DNA of 51,497 bases. It comes from Saprospiraceae bacterium (GTDB taxonomy: Bacteria > Bacteroidota > Bacteroidia > Chitinophagales > Saprospiraceae). The notes beneath the pieces were generated by a model. The model saw nothing but the letters and a program-made list of their open reading frames with translations. It was not told the DNA's origin and did no database searches. Positions 18,561 through 28,075 of the stretch are shown piece after piece. Within the stretch, counting starts at the first letter, position 1, and each line of letters starts with the position of its first letter. Position numbers and translations under genes: made by a program. The stretch covers positions 1-51,497 of the forward strand of contig JAGQWZ010000422.1 of the NCBI GenBank assembly GCA_020436835.1. Reading direction: 5' to 3'.

Positions 18561-20393
18561 TTGGCATACACCAGTCTTAAAAATTGTGTCGATGACCTGC
18601 GCAGGACAGGTCAATTGATCGAAATAGGAGAGGAGGTCGATCCAAATCTCGAAATGGCGGAAATCCACCGCCGGGTTTACGCAGCCAAAGGTCCCGCTAT
18701 ACTATTCAAACGCATTAAGGGGTCTCCATTTCAGGCTGTTAGCAATATTTATGGTACAAATGAACGGTGCGAATATTTGTTCCATAATACAATGGGGCAG
18801 GTAAAGAAGGTGATTGAGTTGAAGGCAGATCCCTCCCGGTTTTTAAAGAATCCTGCCAGGTATTTGAGTGCTCCGCTTACCGCCCTGACCGCTTTGCCCT
18901 ACCGGAAAAGGATTTCCGGCAGGAGATGGTATCGTACTACGATTTCTCAACTACCGCAAGTGAGATCCTGGCCCGATGATGGGGGTGCATTCATAACCCT
19001 TCCTCAGGTTTTGACTCTTCCGCCGGCTACGGATCAGATCATGCAATCAAATCTGGGTATGTACCGCATCCAATTGTCGGGTAATGACTATATCGAGGAT
19101 CAGGAGGTGGGTATGCACTATCAGATTCACCGTGGAATAGGGATTCATCATTCACTCTATAAACGATCTGATGAGCCTTTCCGGGTTTCGATTTTTGTAG
19201 GTGGTCCGCCTTCTCACGCCTTGGCGGCGATCTTTCCTTTGCCAGAAGGACTTTCTGAATTGACTTTTGCCGGTATGATGGGAGGCAGGAGATTTCGCTA
19301 CCGGCATAGAAGGGGATTTATCATTAGTGAAGATGCCGATTTTGTGGTAACCGGCGTAATTGATAAGACCCTGCAAAAACGGGAAGGTCCCTTTGGCGAT
19401 CATTTGGGATACTATAGTTTGGAACATGATTTTCCGGTGATGAGAGTGGATGAAGTGTTACACCGTAAAGATGCCATCTGGCACTTTACCGTCGTAGGCA
19501 GACCCCCCCAGGAAGATTCCGGCTTTGGCCATCTCATTCATCAGTTGGTCGGACCAATGCTTAGTGTTGAGTTTCCCGGTATTCATCAGATACACGCGGT
19601 CGATGTGGCGGGGGTACACCCGCTTCTTCTTGCCGTCGGAAGTGAAAGATATATGCCCTTCCGTCAAAGCATGCCCGAAGAAATACTGATTCAGGCAAAT
19701 CGAATACTGGGGAGCGGTCAAACCTCATTGGCAAAATACCTCATGATTGCGGCTAAAGACGGGGATTCGTCGTGGTCGGCTTATGATATTCCTTCTTTTT
19801 TTATCCATATGCTGGAAAGAATTGATTGGCGCAGGGATTTACATTTCCAAACAAAAACAACAATTGATACCCTGGACTATAGTGGCAGTGGATGGAACCA
19901 GGGTTCTAAGGTGATCATGGCATGTTGCGGCGATCCGATTCGACAATTAAGTGCGGAAATTCCCCAAGGACTGGAATTGCCTCGTTCCGTAAAAGCAATA
20001 AAAATGATTTTAAAGGGAATTTTAATTTTTCAGTTCAATTCCTTTGAAAATTATCAGAAGGCAAAAACTGAATTTGAGGAATTAAATGAATTTTTGATAA
20101 AACAGGATTTAAAAGGATTTCCCCTTATTGTGATTGTTGATGATGCTACATTTTGTCAGGAGAGTTTTGCCAATTTTTTATGGGTAACTTTTACCCGTTC
20201 AAATCCATCGCATGATATGTATGGAGTCAGTTCCGGGGTTGAAAACAAACATTGGGGGTGTGAAGGATCCTTGATAATTGATGCCCGTAAGAAACCACAT
20301 CATGCGCCTCCCCTGGAGGTGGATACGCATGTGCGAGAAAAGGTAGATAAAATGTTTTCCACCGGAGGACCTCTGGCTACAGTAAAGTTCTAG
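18561..20393 (+). CDS. UbiD-family prFMN-dependent decarboxylase
   Basis: A 610-residue UbiD-family protein. These enzymes decarboxylate aromatic or unsaturated acids with the prenylated flavin made by UbiX; in quinone synthesis they act on a prenylated hydroxybenzoate. Diagnostic parts are the N-terminus SLKNCVDDLRRTGQLIEI and EVDPNLEMAEIHRRVY, FVGGPPSHALAAIFPLPEG near residue 215, and the active-site segment KREGPFGDHLGYYSLEHDFP near residue 275. The family alignment fixes the start at the TTG (18561), since no in-frame ATG occurs between it and the preceding stop. The substrate cannot be told from the sequence; a menaquinone-related role is plausible but unproven. No ubiX gene is near. Confidence 0.85.
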   Translation: MAYTSLKNCVDDLRRTGQLIEIGEEVDPNLEMAEIHRRVYAAKGPAILFKRIKGSPFQAVSNIYGTNERCEYLFHNTMGQVKKVIELKADPSRFLKNPARYLSAPLTALTALPYRKRISGRRWYRTTISQLPQVRSWPDDGGAFITLPQVLTLPPATDQIMQSNLGMYRIQLSGNDYIEDQEVGMHYQIHRGIGIHHSLYKRSDEPFRVSIFVGGPPSHALAAIFPLPEGLSELTFAGMMGGRRFRYRHRRGFIISEDADFVVTGVIDKTLQKREGPFGDHLGYYSLEHDFPVMRVDEVLHRKDAIWHFTVVGRPPQEDSGFGHLIHQLVGPMLSVEFPGIHQIHAVDVAGVHPLLLAVGSERYMPFRQSMPEEILIQANRILGSGQTSLAKYLMIAAKDGDSSWSAYDIPSFFIHMLERIDWRRDLHFQTKTTIDTLDYSGSGWNQGSKVIMACCGDPIRQLSAEIPQGLELPRSVKAIKMILKGILIFQFNSFENYQKAKTEFEELNEFLIKQDLKGFPLIVIVDDATFCQESFANFLWVTFTRSNPSHDMYGVSSGVENKHWGCEGSLIIDARKKPHHAPPLEVDTHVREKVDKMFSTGGPLATVKF

Positions 20394-20929
20394 TGGACAC
20401 ATTTAGATAAGTAATGAGAATTGAACTTATTGTGATATAGAGAACTGGAATATAAAAATGTTTGAGAAGGGAGACGACAATGGAAGAAAATGGAATATTT
20501 CTAGTTCTGGAATAATAGTCAAATTAATTCCATTATAATTGAATTTTCAGTGTATGGTTATCACCAAAAAAATGATGCAAGTTAAATTCTTAGATTCTGG
20601 CATTGGAAGCAATTAAACTAAAGATGCCTGGGGGTCGGGTACTGTACTCTGGAAAAGGACAGCTGTAATTAGTTGAAGAATCGATTCTCCTTCCGACACG
20701 ACCAATTTCTATATTTATTCCAGGTGTTTGTCATTTTATGTCTGAAATATAATTTCCAATTAAAGTGGTGATGCGCATGAATTCTGAATGTCGTTTGCCT
20801 GGGATTAAAGGAGCTGGATGGTGAATGGTTTTTAAATACGGATGCAAAGCATCTGTAAAACAAATAATCTCTACCAGGAGATCTTTTGTCAAATCTTTTT
20901 CCTAAACTTATTTCCTTAACTGCTGTAGC
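20394..20929. other. 536-base gap with no recognisable gene
   Basis: The stretch is A/T-rich, with stops in all frames at short intervals. A 64-codon minus-strand frame (20669-20863) gives no protein-like sequence. No tRNA-like fold, repeat or strong terminator was seen. The last 60 bases (around TTTTGTCAAATC) probably hold the promoter of the following transporter gene, but no clear TAnnTTTG box is present. Confidence 0.4.
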
Positions 20930-22396
20930 ATGTCATTTCGTTCTTCGAAAATCGGTCTCTTTACCGGACCACTCGCATTTTTTGTAATTCTTTATCTCTT
21001 TCACCCCCCCGGGCTGTCATCGTCAGCAAATGCTGTTCTGGCTTCGACTTGTTGGATTGCGATCTGGTGGATTACCGAAGCACTACCTATAGCAGTGACA
21101 GCATTACTACCCATGATCCTTTTTCCTCTTACCGGGGCTTTGGGTCTTTCGGCGACCACAGCTCAGTTCGGACATAAATATGTATTTCTGTACATGGGTG
21201 GATTCATCATTGCGATTGCAATAGAAAAGTGGGGGCTGCACCGTCGTATCGCTTTGAGAGTAATCGATTTGATCGGCTCGGATGTAAAGAAGATCATTTT
21301 AGGTTTTATGGTGGCAACTGCTTTCATGTCCATGTGGATCAGCAATACCGCCACTTCGGTAATGATGCTTCCAATTGGTATGGCGATCATTTCACAGCTA
21401 AAAGATAATCCAGCCACAGTTGAAGATGAAAATCTGATTTTTGGCAAAGCGCTGATGCTCAGTATCGCTTATTCTGCTTCCATTGGCGGAGTAGCCACTC
21501 TGATAGGTACACCACCGAATCTGGTACTGGCGGGAGTACTTCAGGAAACCTACGGCATCGAGATCACTTTTGCAAAATGGATAGCTTTTGGCCTGCCGAT
21601 CTCCGCAATCTTACTTTTTACATCCTGGAAGTACCTCACCACGATTGCATTTAAATTTAAACAGACGGCGTTCCCTGGTGGAAAGTCAGAAATAAAGCGA
21701 CTTCTTTCCGAGTTGGGAAGTCTTCGATATGAAGAAAAGACGGTGCTTATCGTATTCTCCATAACCGCATTCCTTTGGATCAGTCGTTCGGTGTTGCAGA
21801 AATGGGTACCTGCATTAGATGATACGATCATCGCAATGGGTGCGGGAATGGTTCTTTTTGTTCTGCCGGCCAGGAAAAAGGGTGAAAAAATCATCTCCTG
21901 GGAAGAAGCGGTCAAGATGCCCTGGGGTATAATCCTGCTTTTCGGTGGTGGAATGGCCCTGGCGGAAGGATTTAAGGAAACCGGATTGGCGGATTGGATC
22001 GGTAGTCAGATGACTTCTCTGCAGGGATTGTCGATCTTCTTTTTAGTACTGGTCTTAAATGCGGCCGTTAATTTTCTCACTGAAATTACTTCGAACCTGG
22101 CCACGACGGCTATGCTACTTCCGATTCTCGCTCCTATGGCGCTGTCAATAGACGTTCATCCCTTTATTCTTATGGTTTCTGCAACCGTAGCAGCCAGCTG
22201 TGCTTTTATGTTGCCCGTTGCCACCCCACCCAACGCCGTTGTATTCGGATCAGGGTACCTTCGAATTCCGGACATGGTACGGACTGGTATCTGGATGAAT
22301 CTGCTTTCGATTTTAATATTATCGATCATTGTCTACTACCTGTTACCATATTTGTGGGAATTTGTTCCCAATCAATTTCCTCAGGATCTTAAATAG
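20930..22396 (+). CDS. DASS/SLC13-family anion:Na+ symporter
   Basis: A 488-residue membrane protein with 11-12 hydrophobic segments and the two-repeat architecture of the divalent anion:sodium symporter family, which imports di- or tricarboxylates (or sulfate/phosphate in some members). The first signature is SNT at residues 138-140 (ISNTATSVMMLPIGMAI). In the second repeat the equivalent signature reads SNL at 388-390 (TEITSNLATTAMLLPILAP) rather than SNT. IGTPPNLVLAGV and LPVATPPNAVVFGSGYLRIP are also typical. The specificity cannot be deduced. The gene stands alone between the UbiD gene and thyA. Confidence 0.88.
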   Translation: MSFRSSKIGLFTGPLAFFVILYLFHPPGLSSSANAVLASTCWIAIWWITEALPIAVTALLPMILFPLTGALGLSATTAQFGHKYVFLYMGGFIIAIAIEKWGLHRRIALRVIDLIGSDVKKIILGFMVATAFMSMWISNTATSVMMLPIGMAIISQLKDNPATVEDENLIFGKALMLSIAYSASIGGVATLIGTPPNLVLAGVLQETYGIEITFAKWIAFGLPISAILLFTSWKYLTTIAFKFKQTAFPGGKSEIKRLLSELGSLRYEEKTVLIVFSITAFLWISRSVLQKWVPALDDTIIAMGAGMVLFVLPARKKGEKIISWEEAVKMPWGIILLFGGGMALAEGFKETGLADWIGSQMTSLQGLSIFFLVLVLNAAVNFLTEITSNLATTAMLLPILAPMALSIDVHPFILMVSATVAASCAFMLPVATPPNAVVFGSGYLRIPDMVRTGIWMNLLSILILSIIVYYLLPYLWEFVPNQFPQDLK

Positions 22397-22411
22397 TTTT
22401 TTCTATGCTCG

Positions 22412-22446
22412 AATGAGAATTTTTTAAATATATTTTTCTCATTTTT
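22412..22446 (+). terminator. A/T-rich hairpin between the DASS gene and thyA
   Basis: AATGAGAA (22412-22419) and TTCTCATT (22436-22443) form a perfect 8-bp stem with a 16-base A/T loop, followed by TTT. It could end the transporter transcript. However, it lies only 5 bases before the thyA start codon, so if it is transcribed with thyA it would hide the ribosome entry region. Confidence 0.35.
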
Positions 22447-22451
22447 GGACC

Positions 22452-23246
22452 ATGAAATCCTATCAGGATCTATTACGACACATTTTAGAACAAGGCTCGC
22501 TCAAAGATGATCGCACAGGAACGGGCACGTACAGTGTGTTCGGATATCAGATGCGATTCGATCTCAGTAAAGGATTCCCGCTTCTCACGACGAAGAAATT
22601 GCACTTGAAATCCATAATCTATGAGTTGCTCTGGTTCTTGAACGGAGATACCAATGTCAGATATTTGCAGGAACACGGTGTGCGCATCTGGAATGAATGG
22701 GCAGATGATAAGGGCGAATTAGGCCCTGTGTACGGAAAACAATGGCGCAGCTGGCAGGGAGCTGATGGAGAAACGATAGATCAGATAAGTCAGGCTGTAC
22801 AGCAAATTAGAAATAATCCGGATTCCCGGCGTATCATCGTCAGTGCCTGGAATGTGGGCGATTTATCTGAAATGGCACTCGCCCCGTGTCACTGCCTGTT
22901 TCAATTCTATGTGGCCGATGGCCGACTTTCATGTCAATTGTATCAGCGCTCTGCCGATGTGTTCTTGGGAGTACCCTTTAATATCGCGAGTTATGCTCTT
23001 TTGACGCTAATGCTGGCTCAGGTGTGTGCATTGCAGCCTGGCGATTTTGTCCATACTTTCGGGGATGTTCATCTTTACACAAATCACATAGAGCAAGCAA
23101 AGGAACAGTTGATGCGTCAACCACGGGCTTTGCCTCAAATGGCTATAAACCCGGATAAGAAAGATATTTTTGATTTTAAATACGAAGACTTTACGCTAAC
23201 TAATTATGATCCACACCCGCATATTAAAGCATCCGTGGCGGTTTAA
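22452..23246 (+). CDS. thyA: Thymidylate synthase
   Basis: The protein has 264 residues, the same length as the E. coli enzyme. It methylates dUMP to dTMP using 5,10-methylene-tetrahydrofolate in the cytosol. Catalytic Cys146 lies in [12 protein letters not shown]. Other motifs are [20 protein letters not shown] (residues 19-38), [43 protein letters not shown] and [12 protein letters not shown]. The ATG at 22452 gives the standard N-terminus ([15 protein letters not shown]). The usual companion folA is not in the window. The sequence CATTTTTG at 22440-22447 is one base from a -7 box and would imply an almost leaderless transcript. Confidence 0.97.
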   Translation: MKSYQDLLRHILEQGSLKDDRTGTGTYSVFGYQMRFDLSKGFPLLTTKKLHLKSIIYELLWFLNGDTNVRYLQEHGVRIWNEWADDKGELGPVYGKQWRSWQGADGETIDQISQAVQQIRNNPDSRRIIVSAWNVGDLSEMALAPCHCLFQFYVADGRLSCQLYQRSADVFLGVPFNIASYALLTLMLAQVCALQPGDFVHTFGDVHLYTNHIEQAKEQLMRQPRALPQMAINPDKKDIFDFKYEDFTLTNYDPHPHIKASVAV

Positions 23247-23257
23247 TGCCCGCAATC

Positions 23258-23278
23258 TATTTAGAAAGCATCTAAATA
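23258..23278. repeat. Inverted repeat between thyA and the act operon
   Basis: TATTTAGA-AAGCA-TCTAAATA is a perfect 8-bp inverted repeat, 12 bases after the thyA stop. It lacks a T tract, so it may be a weak transcript end or RNA-stability hairpin rather than a true intrinsic terminator. Confidence 0.35.
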
Positions 23279-23297
23279 AATGGGACTAACTGTAATT

Positions 23298-23330
23298 CTT
23301 GTCTTTAAAAATAAACGAATTGTATTTTTG
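23298..23330 (+). promoter_or_regulatory. Promoter of the act-cox respiratory operon
   Basis: CTTG at 23298-23301 and a perfect TATTTTTG at 23323-23330 are 21 bases apart, within the range for Bacteroidota -33/-7 promoters. Transcription would begin near 23337, giving a leader of about 35 bases before actA at 23372. No comparable promoter is seen between any later genes of the operon. Confidence 0.6.
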
Positions 23331-23371
23331 CCAGCAAATTTACCGGATCTGATCTTCTAAACGGAATAAGA

Positions 23372-24790
23372 ATGATATATAAGTCTCTACTAATCAGACT
23401 TTCATACCTGGTTTTGTGCATATCTCTTAGCTTTTCTGCTTTTGCACAGCCTTCAGCGGACGCAGGAAAAACCCTTTTTAGGAACTATTGCGCCAGTTGC
23501 CACAATCGGGATATGAAAAGTGATATGACCGGTCCTGCCCTGGGGGGAGTATCGGAGCGATGGTCTGAATATCCTGAGTCTGACCTTTATGCCTGGATTC
23601 GAAATTCATCAGCACTGATTGCTGAGGGACATCCCAGAGCAAACGAGATCTACAACGAGTATAACAAGGTTCAGATGACGGCGTTTCCAAATCTTACCGA
23701 TGACGAGATCGCCTCTTTGTTGCTCTATATCCAGGGTACTTATGATGGGACTTATGGTGCCCCCGCCGGTGGCCCTGTCGCCGCCAGTGATCAACCCGCC
23801 GGCGGTTCGGGAGGGGTTTTTGCGGGCAATACCTTTTACTACATCGTATTTCTTTTCCTGATTGCCTTAGCCCTGGTGTTGGCCCGGGTACTGAATAAGC
23901 TCAGGTATCTAACGGAGTTGCAGGAGGGTGCCGAGACAGATGGTCCGAGAACTCTGTGGTCTACCCTGACTTCCAAAGGTATGATTGGAATCATCATTTT
24001 TGCCGTGATCGTACTGGGAGGTTACTTTACGGTCAATAGTGCGATCAGTCTGAATCGGATGCAGGAGTATCAGCCCGAACAACCGATCAAGTTTTCCCAT
24101 GCCACGCATGCCGGCTTGCACCAGATTGACTGTCAGTATTGCCATGACGGAGCCCGCCGCAGTAAACATTCTGTCATCCCGGCTACCAATACCTGTATGA
24201 ACTGCCACAAGGCTATTAAAAATGGTTCTACTTACGGGACGGCCGAATTGACTAAAATCTATGCCAGTATCGGATATGATCCTTCATCTGATACGTATAT
24301 GGAGAACTATGAAGAGATGAGTGAGGATGAGATTAAAAATATATACACAGCCTGGATTGCCAACCAGTATGTATTGGACAATGGAAAACTGGACAGAAAA
24401 GGTGAATTGCTGATGGAAGAACAGTGGGAAGGTATAAAATCATCGCTGACCTCGGCAACCAAACCCGAGATACCGGGTCCGATTGAATGGGTTAGGCTGC
24501 ATAATCTGCCTGACCATGTTTACTTCAATCACTCTCAACATGTGACCGTCGGCAAGTTGGAGTGCCAGCAATGTCATGGAGCGGTAGAAGAGATGGAAGT
24601 GGTTAAACAATATGCTCCTCTGAGTATGGGGTGGTGTATTAATTGTCATCGGGAGACCGAAGTCAAATTTACAGACAACCCTTATTACATGAGCTACGCG
24701 AAATATCACGAAGAGATAAAAGCAGGAACCCGGTCAGGCGTTACTGTGGAAGAAATTGGAGGTTTAGAATGTCAAAAATGCCATTATTAA
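23372..24790 (+). CDS. actA: Alternative Complex III multiheme cytochrome c, ActA-like, with extra N-terminal cytochrome domain
   Basis: A 472-residue exported cytochrome. A signal peptide (residues 1-25) is followed by a monoheme domain with CASCH (40-44). A flexible Gly/Pro/Ala-rich linker and two membrane helices (about 155-172 and 205-223) come next, then a multiheme region with CQYCH (254), CMNCH (275), CQQCH (398), CINCH (422) and CQKCH (467, two residues from the end: Y, stop). Six CxxCH motifs are present. ActA passes electrons from the ActB/ActC quinol-oxidizing core of Alternative Complex III onward to the oxidase. The gene is the first of the operon and has a good promoter. Its end overlaps in-frame ATG codons of the next gene, of which I prefer the later one at 24814. 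Confidence 0.88.
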   Translation: MIYKSLLIRLSYLVLCISLSFSAFAQPSADAGKTLFRNYCASCHNRDMKSDMTGPALGGVSERWSEYPESDLYAWIRNSSALIAEGHPRANEIYNEYNKVQMTAFPNLTDDEIASLLLYIQGTYDGTYGAPAGGPVAASDQPAGGSGGVFAGNTFYYIVFLFLIALALVLARVLNKLRYLTELQEGAETDGPRTLWSTLTSKGMIGIIIFAVIVLGGYFTVNSAISLNRMQEYQPEQPIKFSHATHAGLHQIDCQYCHDGARRSKHSVIPATNTCMNCHKAIKNGSTYGTAELTKIYASIGYDPSSDTYMENYEEMSEDEIKNIYTAWIANQYVLDNGKLDRKGELLMEEQWEGIKSSLTSATKPEIPGPIEWVRLHNLPDHVYFNHSQHVTVGKLECQQCHGAVEEMEVVKQYAPLSMGWCINCHRETEVKFTDNPYYMSYAKYHEEIKAGTRSGVTVEEIGGLECQKCHY

Positions 24791-24813
24791 AAAGAGATTA
24801 TCAGTCGAAAGCA

Positions 24814-27800
24814 ATGAAGCAACACGAAAATATCTGGATTAGTGCAGAAGATCTTGGCGGTGATGAAACACTGGCTCGAGAGAGTAAGAACGAGTTTTTC
24901 AATCTTCCGGTTCTCAATGATCTTGCCGACGATAAAATCGCAGCTGAATATTCTGCCAACGCTAATCGGAGAGACTTCTTAAAATATCTAGGATTCAGCC
25001 TTGGCGCCGCTACTATTGCCGCCGCGTGTGATACTCCTATTCGAAAGGCCATCCCATATGTAAACAAACCTGAAGCCATCGTTCCTGGAGTAGCCACGTA
25101 TTATGCCAGTTCTTTCGTACGCGCCGGTGATTTTTGTCCTATCCTGGTCAAAACCCGGGAGGGACGTCCTATTAAGATCGAGAGCAATACCATGGCGATC
25201 CACAGTGGTGGTACCTCAGCCAGAGCTCAGGCTTCTGTACTCGATCTCTATGATGTGGCAAGATTGCGAAATCCCCAGATGAAGGATTCAGTGGGAATGA
25301 CTTCGGAGACCACCTGGGACGCCCTGGATGCGGCAGTGATCGAAAAACTGAAAGCCGCCAGGGCCATTCGGATTGTAACCAATACGAATATCAGTCCGAG
25401 TTTCTCCAACGCAATTGATCAATTTATATCGACGTATCCAGGTGCAAAACTGGTCACCTACGATCCGGTATCGTCATCAGCCATGTTGTTGGCAAATGAA
25501 GCAGCATTTGGAGTGAGGGAACTACCTGGGTATCAATTTGATAAGGCTGACCTGATCGTAAATTTCGGAGCGGATTTTCTGGGAACCTGGTTGACGCCTG
25601 CATCTTTTGCCGGCCAGTTTAGCAAGAGAAGAAAACTTAAAGGTTCAGACACGGGACAACTGAATCGACTTGTACAATTTGAGAGCAATATGTCCTACAC
25701 CGGATCTAATGCGGATCACCGAGTGTTGATCAAACCTAGCGAGCAGGGTTTGGCTATTGCTAAATTGCATAATTCCGTAGCTCAGAAACTGGGCCTTCCG
25801 ACCATCGCCATCAATGGCAATCTCTCCAATCCGAAGGCAGAAAATGCCATTGGCATTGTTGCGGACGAACTGATGCAGAGCCGCGGTAAATCTATCGTTC
25901 TTTCGAATTCAAATAATACAGCGGAGCAATCCTTGATTATCGCACTGAATCAGGCTCTTCAGAATTATGGCAATACCCTTGACTTTGACGCTGCCACCCG
26001 GCTACGGCAGGGTGTAGACAAAGAGATGTCTGCTTTTATTTCGGAACTGACCTCAGGAGCGATTGATGCGGTCATCTTCCTGGACGATGCCAATCCGGTA
26101 TATGATCATCCGATGGGTACGCAGATTGCGGAGGCACTGGATGGAGTCGGTCTTACGGTTTCAGCTACCATGATGCCCAGTGAAACTCAGACACTATGCG
26201 CGTATAGCGCACCGGCGCCCCATTTTCTGGAATCCTGGGGAGATGTCAATCCGGCACGTGGTCACTACGGTATTGTTCAACCGACGATTAATCCGCTGTT
26301 CAATACCCGTCCCGTGATTTTATCTTTATTGGCCTGGTCTGAGCAGGTAGTCCCAATGGTGGATGGAGAAGATCCGATGTATACTTTGCTGAAAAGCCAA
26401 TGGCAGGAAAATATGTTTCCCAAACAGTCAGAGTATGCTACATTCTCCAGTTTCTGGGACAACACCTTGCACGATGGCTTCTGCCAATTGGACGAGGAAG
26501 CAAGAGAACTTACCTATAACCTGGATGTGAATACACTCTCGGGCAAAATTAATAGACTGGCAAACAGTGATTTAGAAGTATTTTTCTATGAGTCAATCGG
26601 CGTTGGTGGCGGTGCTTACGGCAATAATCCCTGGTTGCAGGAGATGCCGGATCCGGTGACCCGGGTAGTGTGGGATAATGTTCTTCATATTCCGCTTAAA
26701 TGGAATGGTCGAAACAAGTTCGAGTACTTCAATGATCTCGATGAAGATGGACTACTGGTAGACCTGGCCATAGATGAAAAGGAGGTTAGACTACCTATTG
26801 TCCGCCAATTCGGACAAATGGATGGCACAGTAGCTTGTGCCCTGGGATATGGAAGGTGGGCAGCTGGCAAAGCCGGTAATGATGTTGGGAGCAATTGTTA
26901 CCCCATGCTGAAAGCTGACGAGGATGGAAATATCCAATACTTTTCTACAATGCCCAGCGTATCAAGACAGGTAGGTAAAGATAAGCGATTCGCCTCCGTC
27001 CAACATCACCACACCATGGGTGTGACTGGAAAGGATGAATCAGAAGGAGGAGAAACCATCAATGTTGACGAGAAAGTGGTGATGACTCTGGGCTATGGTT
27101 ACCAGGGCGCTCTGACCAAACGTTCAATTTTCAGACATTCGAATGCTCCTGAGCTAGCTGAATCGATCGAACATCTGCAGGAAGAAAGAGCGGAATTCAA
27201 GCATTTAAATGAACAGACGCTTTATCCTGACCGTTCGGAATTCTACGGCATGGGCCATCACTGGGGAATCAGTGTGGATCTTTCTGCCTGTATCGGTTGC
27301 GGTTCATGTCAGGTGGCATGTGTCGCCGAAAATAATGTGCCGATCGTAGGCAAAAAGGAGGTGAACCGGCATCATGAAATGACCTGGATGCGGATCGATC
27401 GGTATTACTATGGAGATGTGGAGACACCCAATGTGGTCTATCAACCGATGATGTGCCAACATTGTGATAATGCTCCCTGCGAGAACGTTTGCCCGGTTGC
27501 TGCTACAAACCACAGTTCTGAAGGCCTTAATCAAATGGCCTATAACCGCTGTGTTGGAACTCGCTATTGTGCAAACAACTGTCCCTATAAAGTTCGGAGA
27601 TTTAATTGGTTGGATTATACAACAGCAGATACTTTCCCATCAAATGAAAACGATCCATTTGATGAGAATACACCTTACTATGCCGATAATCTCACCCGAA
27701 TGGTGCTCAATCCGGATGTGACGGTGCGTTCACGGGGTGTTATCGAGAAATGCAGTATGTGTGTACAACGGATTCAGGAGGGTAAACTGACAGCCAAGAG

Positions 27801-28029
27801 AGAAATGAGAATGTTGCAGGATGGTGATGTGAAAACAGCCTGTCAGACTGCATGTCCTACCGGTGCCATCATATTTGGTGATATGAATGATCACGGTAGT
27901 CATCTGAATGAACTGTTGGATGATCCCAAGACCTATATCGCACTGGAGGAGACAAACGTTAGATCCTCAGTGGGATATATGATGAAAGTGGTAAATAAAA
28001 GTGAAAAGATAAATTCTGAAGAAGCTTAA
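24814..28029 (+). CDS. actB: Alternative Complex III iron-sulfur/molybdopterin-fold subunit ActB
   Basis: The protein has 1071 residues from the ATG at 24814; earlier in-frame ATGs at 24769 and 24778 lie within actA. The N-terminus MKQHENIWISAEDL fits the family, with a Tat motif RRDFLKYLGFS (52-62) and a Cys72 that may be a lipidation site. Residues 80 to about 800 have the molybdopterin-oxidoreductase fold, known from the family not to bind the cofactor. The C-terminal ferredoxin-like part has four cysteine clusters: CIGCGSCQVAC (from 826), CQHCDNAPCENVCP, CVGTRYCANNCPY with CSMC, and CQTACPTGA, consistent with one 3Fe-4S and three 4Fe-4S centres. It carries electrons from the quinol site in ActC to the ActA hemes. 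Confidence 0.93.
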   Translation: MKQHENIWISAEDLGGDETLARESKNEFFNLPVLNDLADDKIAAEYSANANRRDFLKYLGFSLGAATIAAACDTPIRKAIPYVNKPEAIVPGVATYYASSFVRAGDFCPILVKTREGRPIKIESNTMAIHSGGTSARAQASVLDLYDVARLRNPQMKDSVGMTSETTWDALDAAVIEKLKAARAIRIVTNTNISPSFSNAIDQFISTYPGAKLVTYDPVSSSAMLLANEAAFGVRELPGYQFDKADLIVNFGADFLGTWLTPASFAGQFSKRRKLKGSDTGQLNRLVQFESNMSYTGSNADHRVLIKPSEQGLAIAKLHNSVAQKLGLPTIAINGNLSNPKAENAIGIVADELMQSRGKSIVLSNSNNTAEQSLIIALNQALQNYGNTLDFDAATRLRQGVDKEMSAFISELTSGAIDAVIFLDDANPVYDHPMGTQIAEALDGVGLTVSATMMPSETQTLCAYSAPAPHFLESWGDVNPARGHYGIVQPTINPLFNTRPVILSLLAWSEQVVPMVDGEDPMYTLLKSQWQENMFPKQSEYATFSSFWDNTLHDGFCQLDEEARELTYNLDVNTLSGKINRLANSDLEVFFYESIGVGGGAYGNNPWLQEMPDPVTRVVWDNVLHIPLKWNGRNKFEYFNDLDEDGLLVDLAIDEKEVRLPIVRQFGQMDGTVACALGYGRWAAGKAGNDVGSNCYPMLKADEDGNIQYFSTMPSVSRQVGKDKRFASVQHHHTMGVTGKDESEGGETINVDEKVVMTLGYGYQGALTKRSIFRHSNAPELAESIEHLQEERAEFKHLNEQTLYPDRSEFYGMGHHWGISVDLSACIGCGSCQVACVAENNVPIVGKKEVNRHHEMTWMRIDRYYYGDVETPNVVYQPMMCQHCDNAPCENVCPVAATNHSSEGLNQMAYNRCVGTRYCANNCPYKVRRFNWLDYTTADTFPSNENDPFDENTPYYADNLTRMVLNPDVTVRSRGVIEKCSMCVQRIQEGKLTAKREMRMLQDGDVKTACQTACPTGAIIFGDMNDHGSHLNELLDDPKTYIALEETNVRSSVGYMMKVVNKSEKINSEEA

Positions 28030-28075
28030 TAAATTGAGTGATCGATAGAGAGCTGAATCAAACCAAAAAGAGTAT

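Noticed and set aside
20669..20863. A 64-codon minus-strand frame in the 536-base gap
   Set aside because: Low-complexity composition without any recognisable motif; neighbouring frames are closed.
24643..24813. Extended N-terminus of ActB inside actA
   Set aside because: The added residues are the shifted reading of actA; the family N-terminus begins at 24814.
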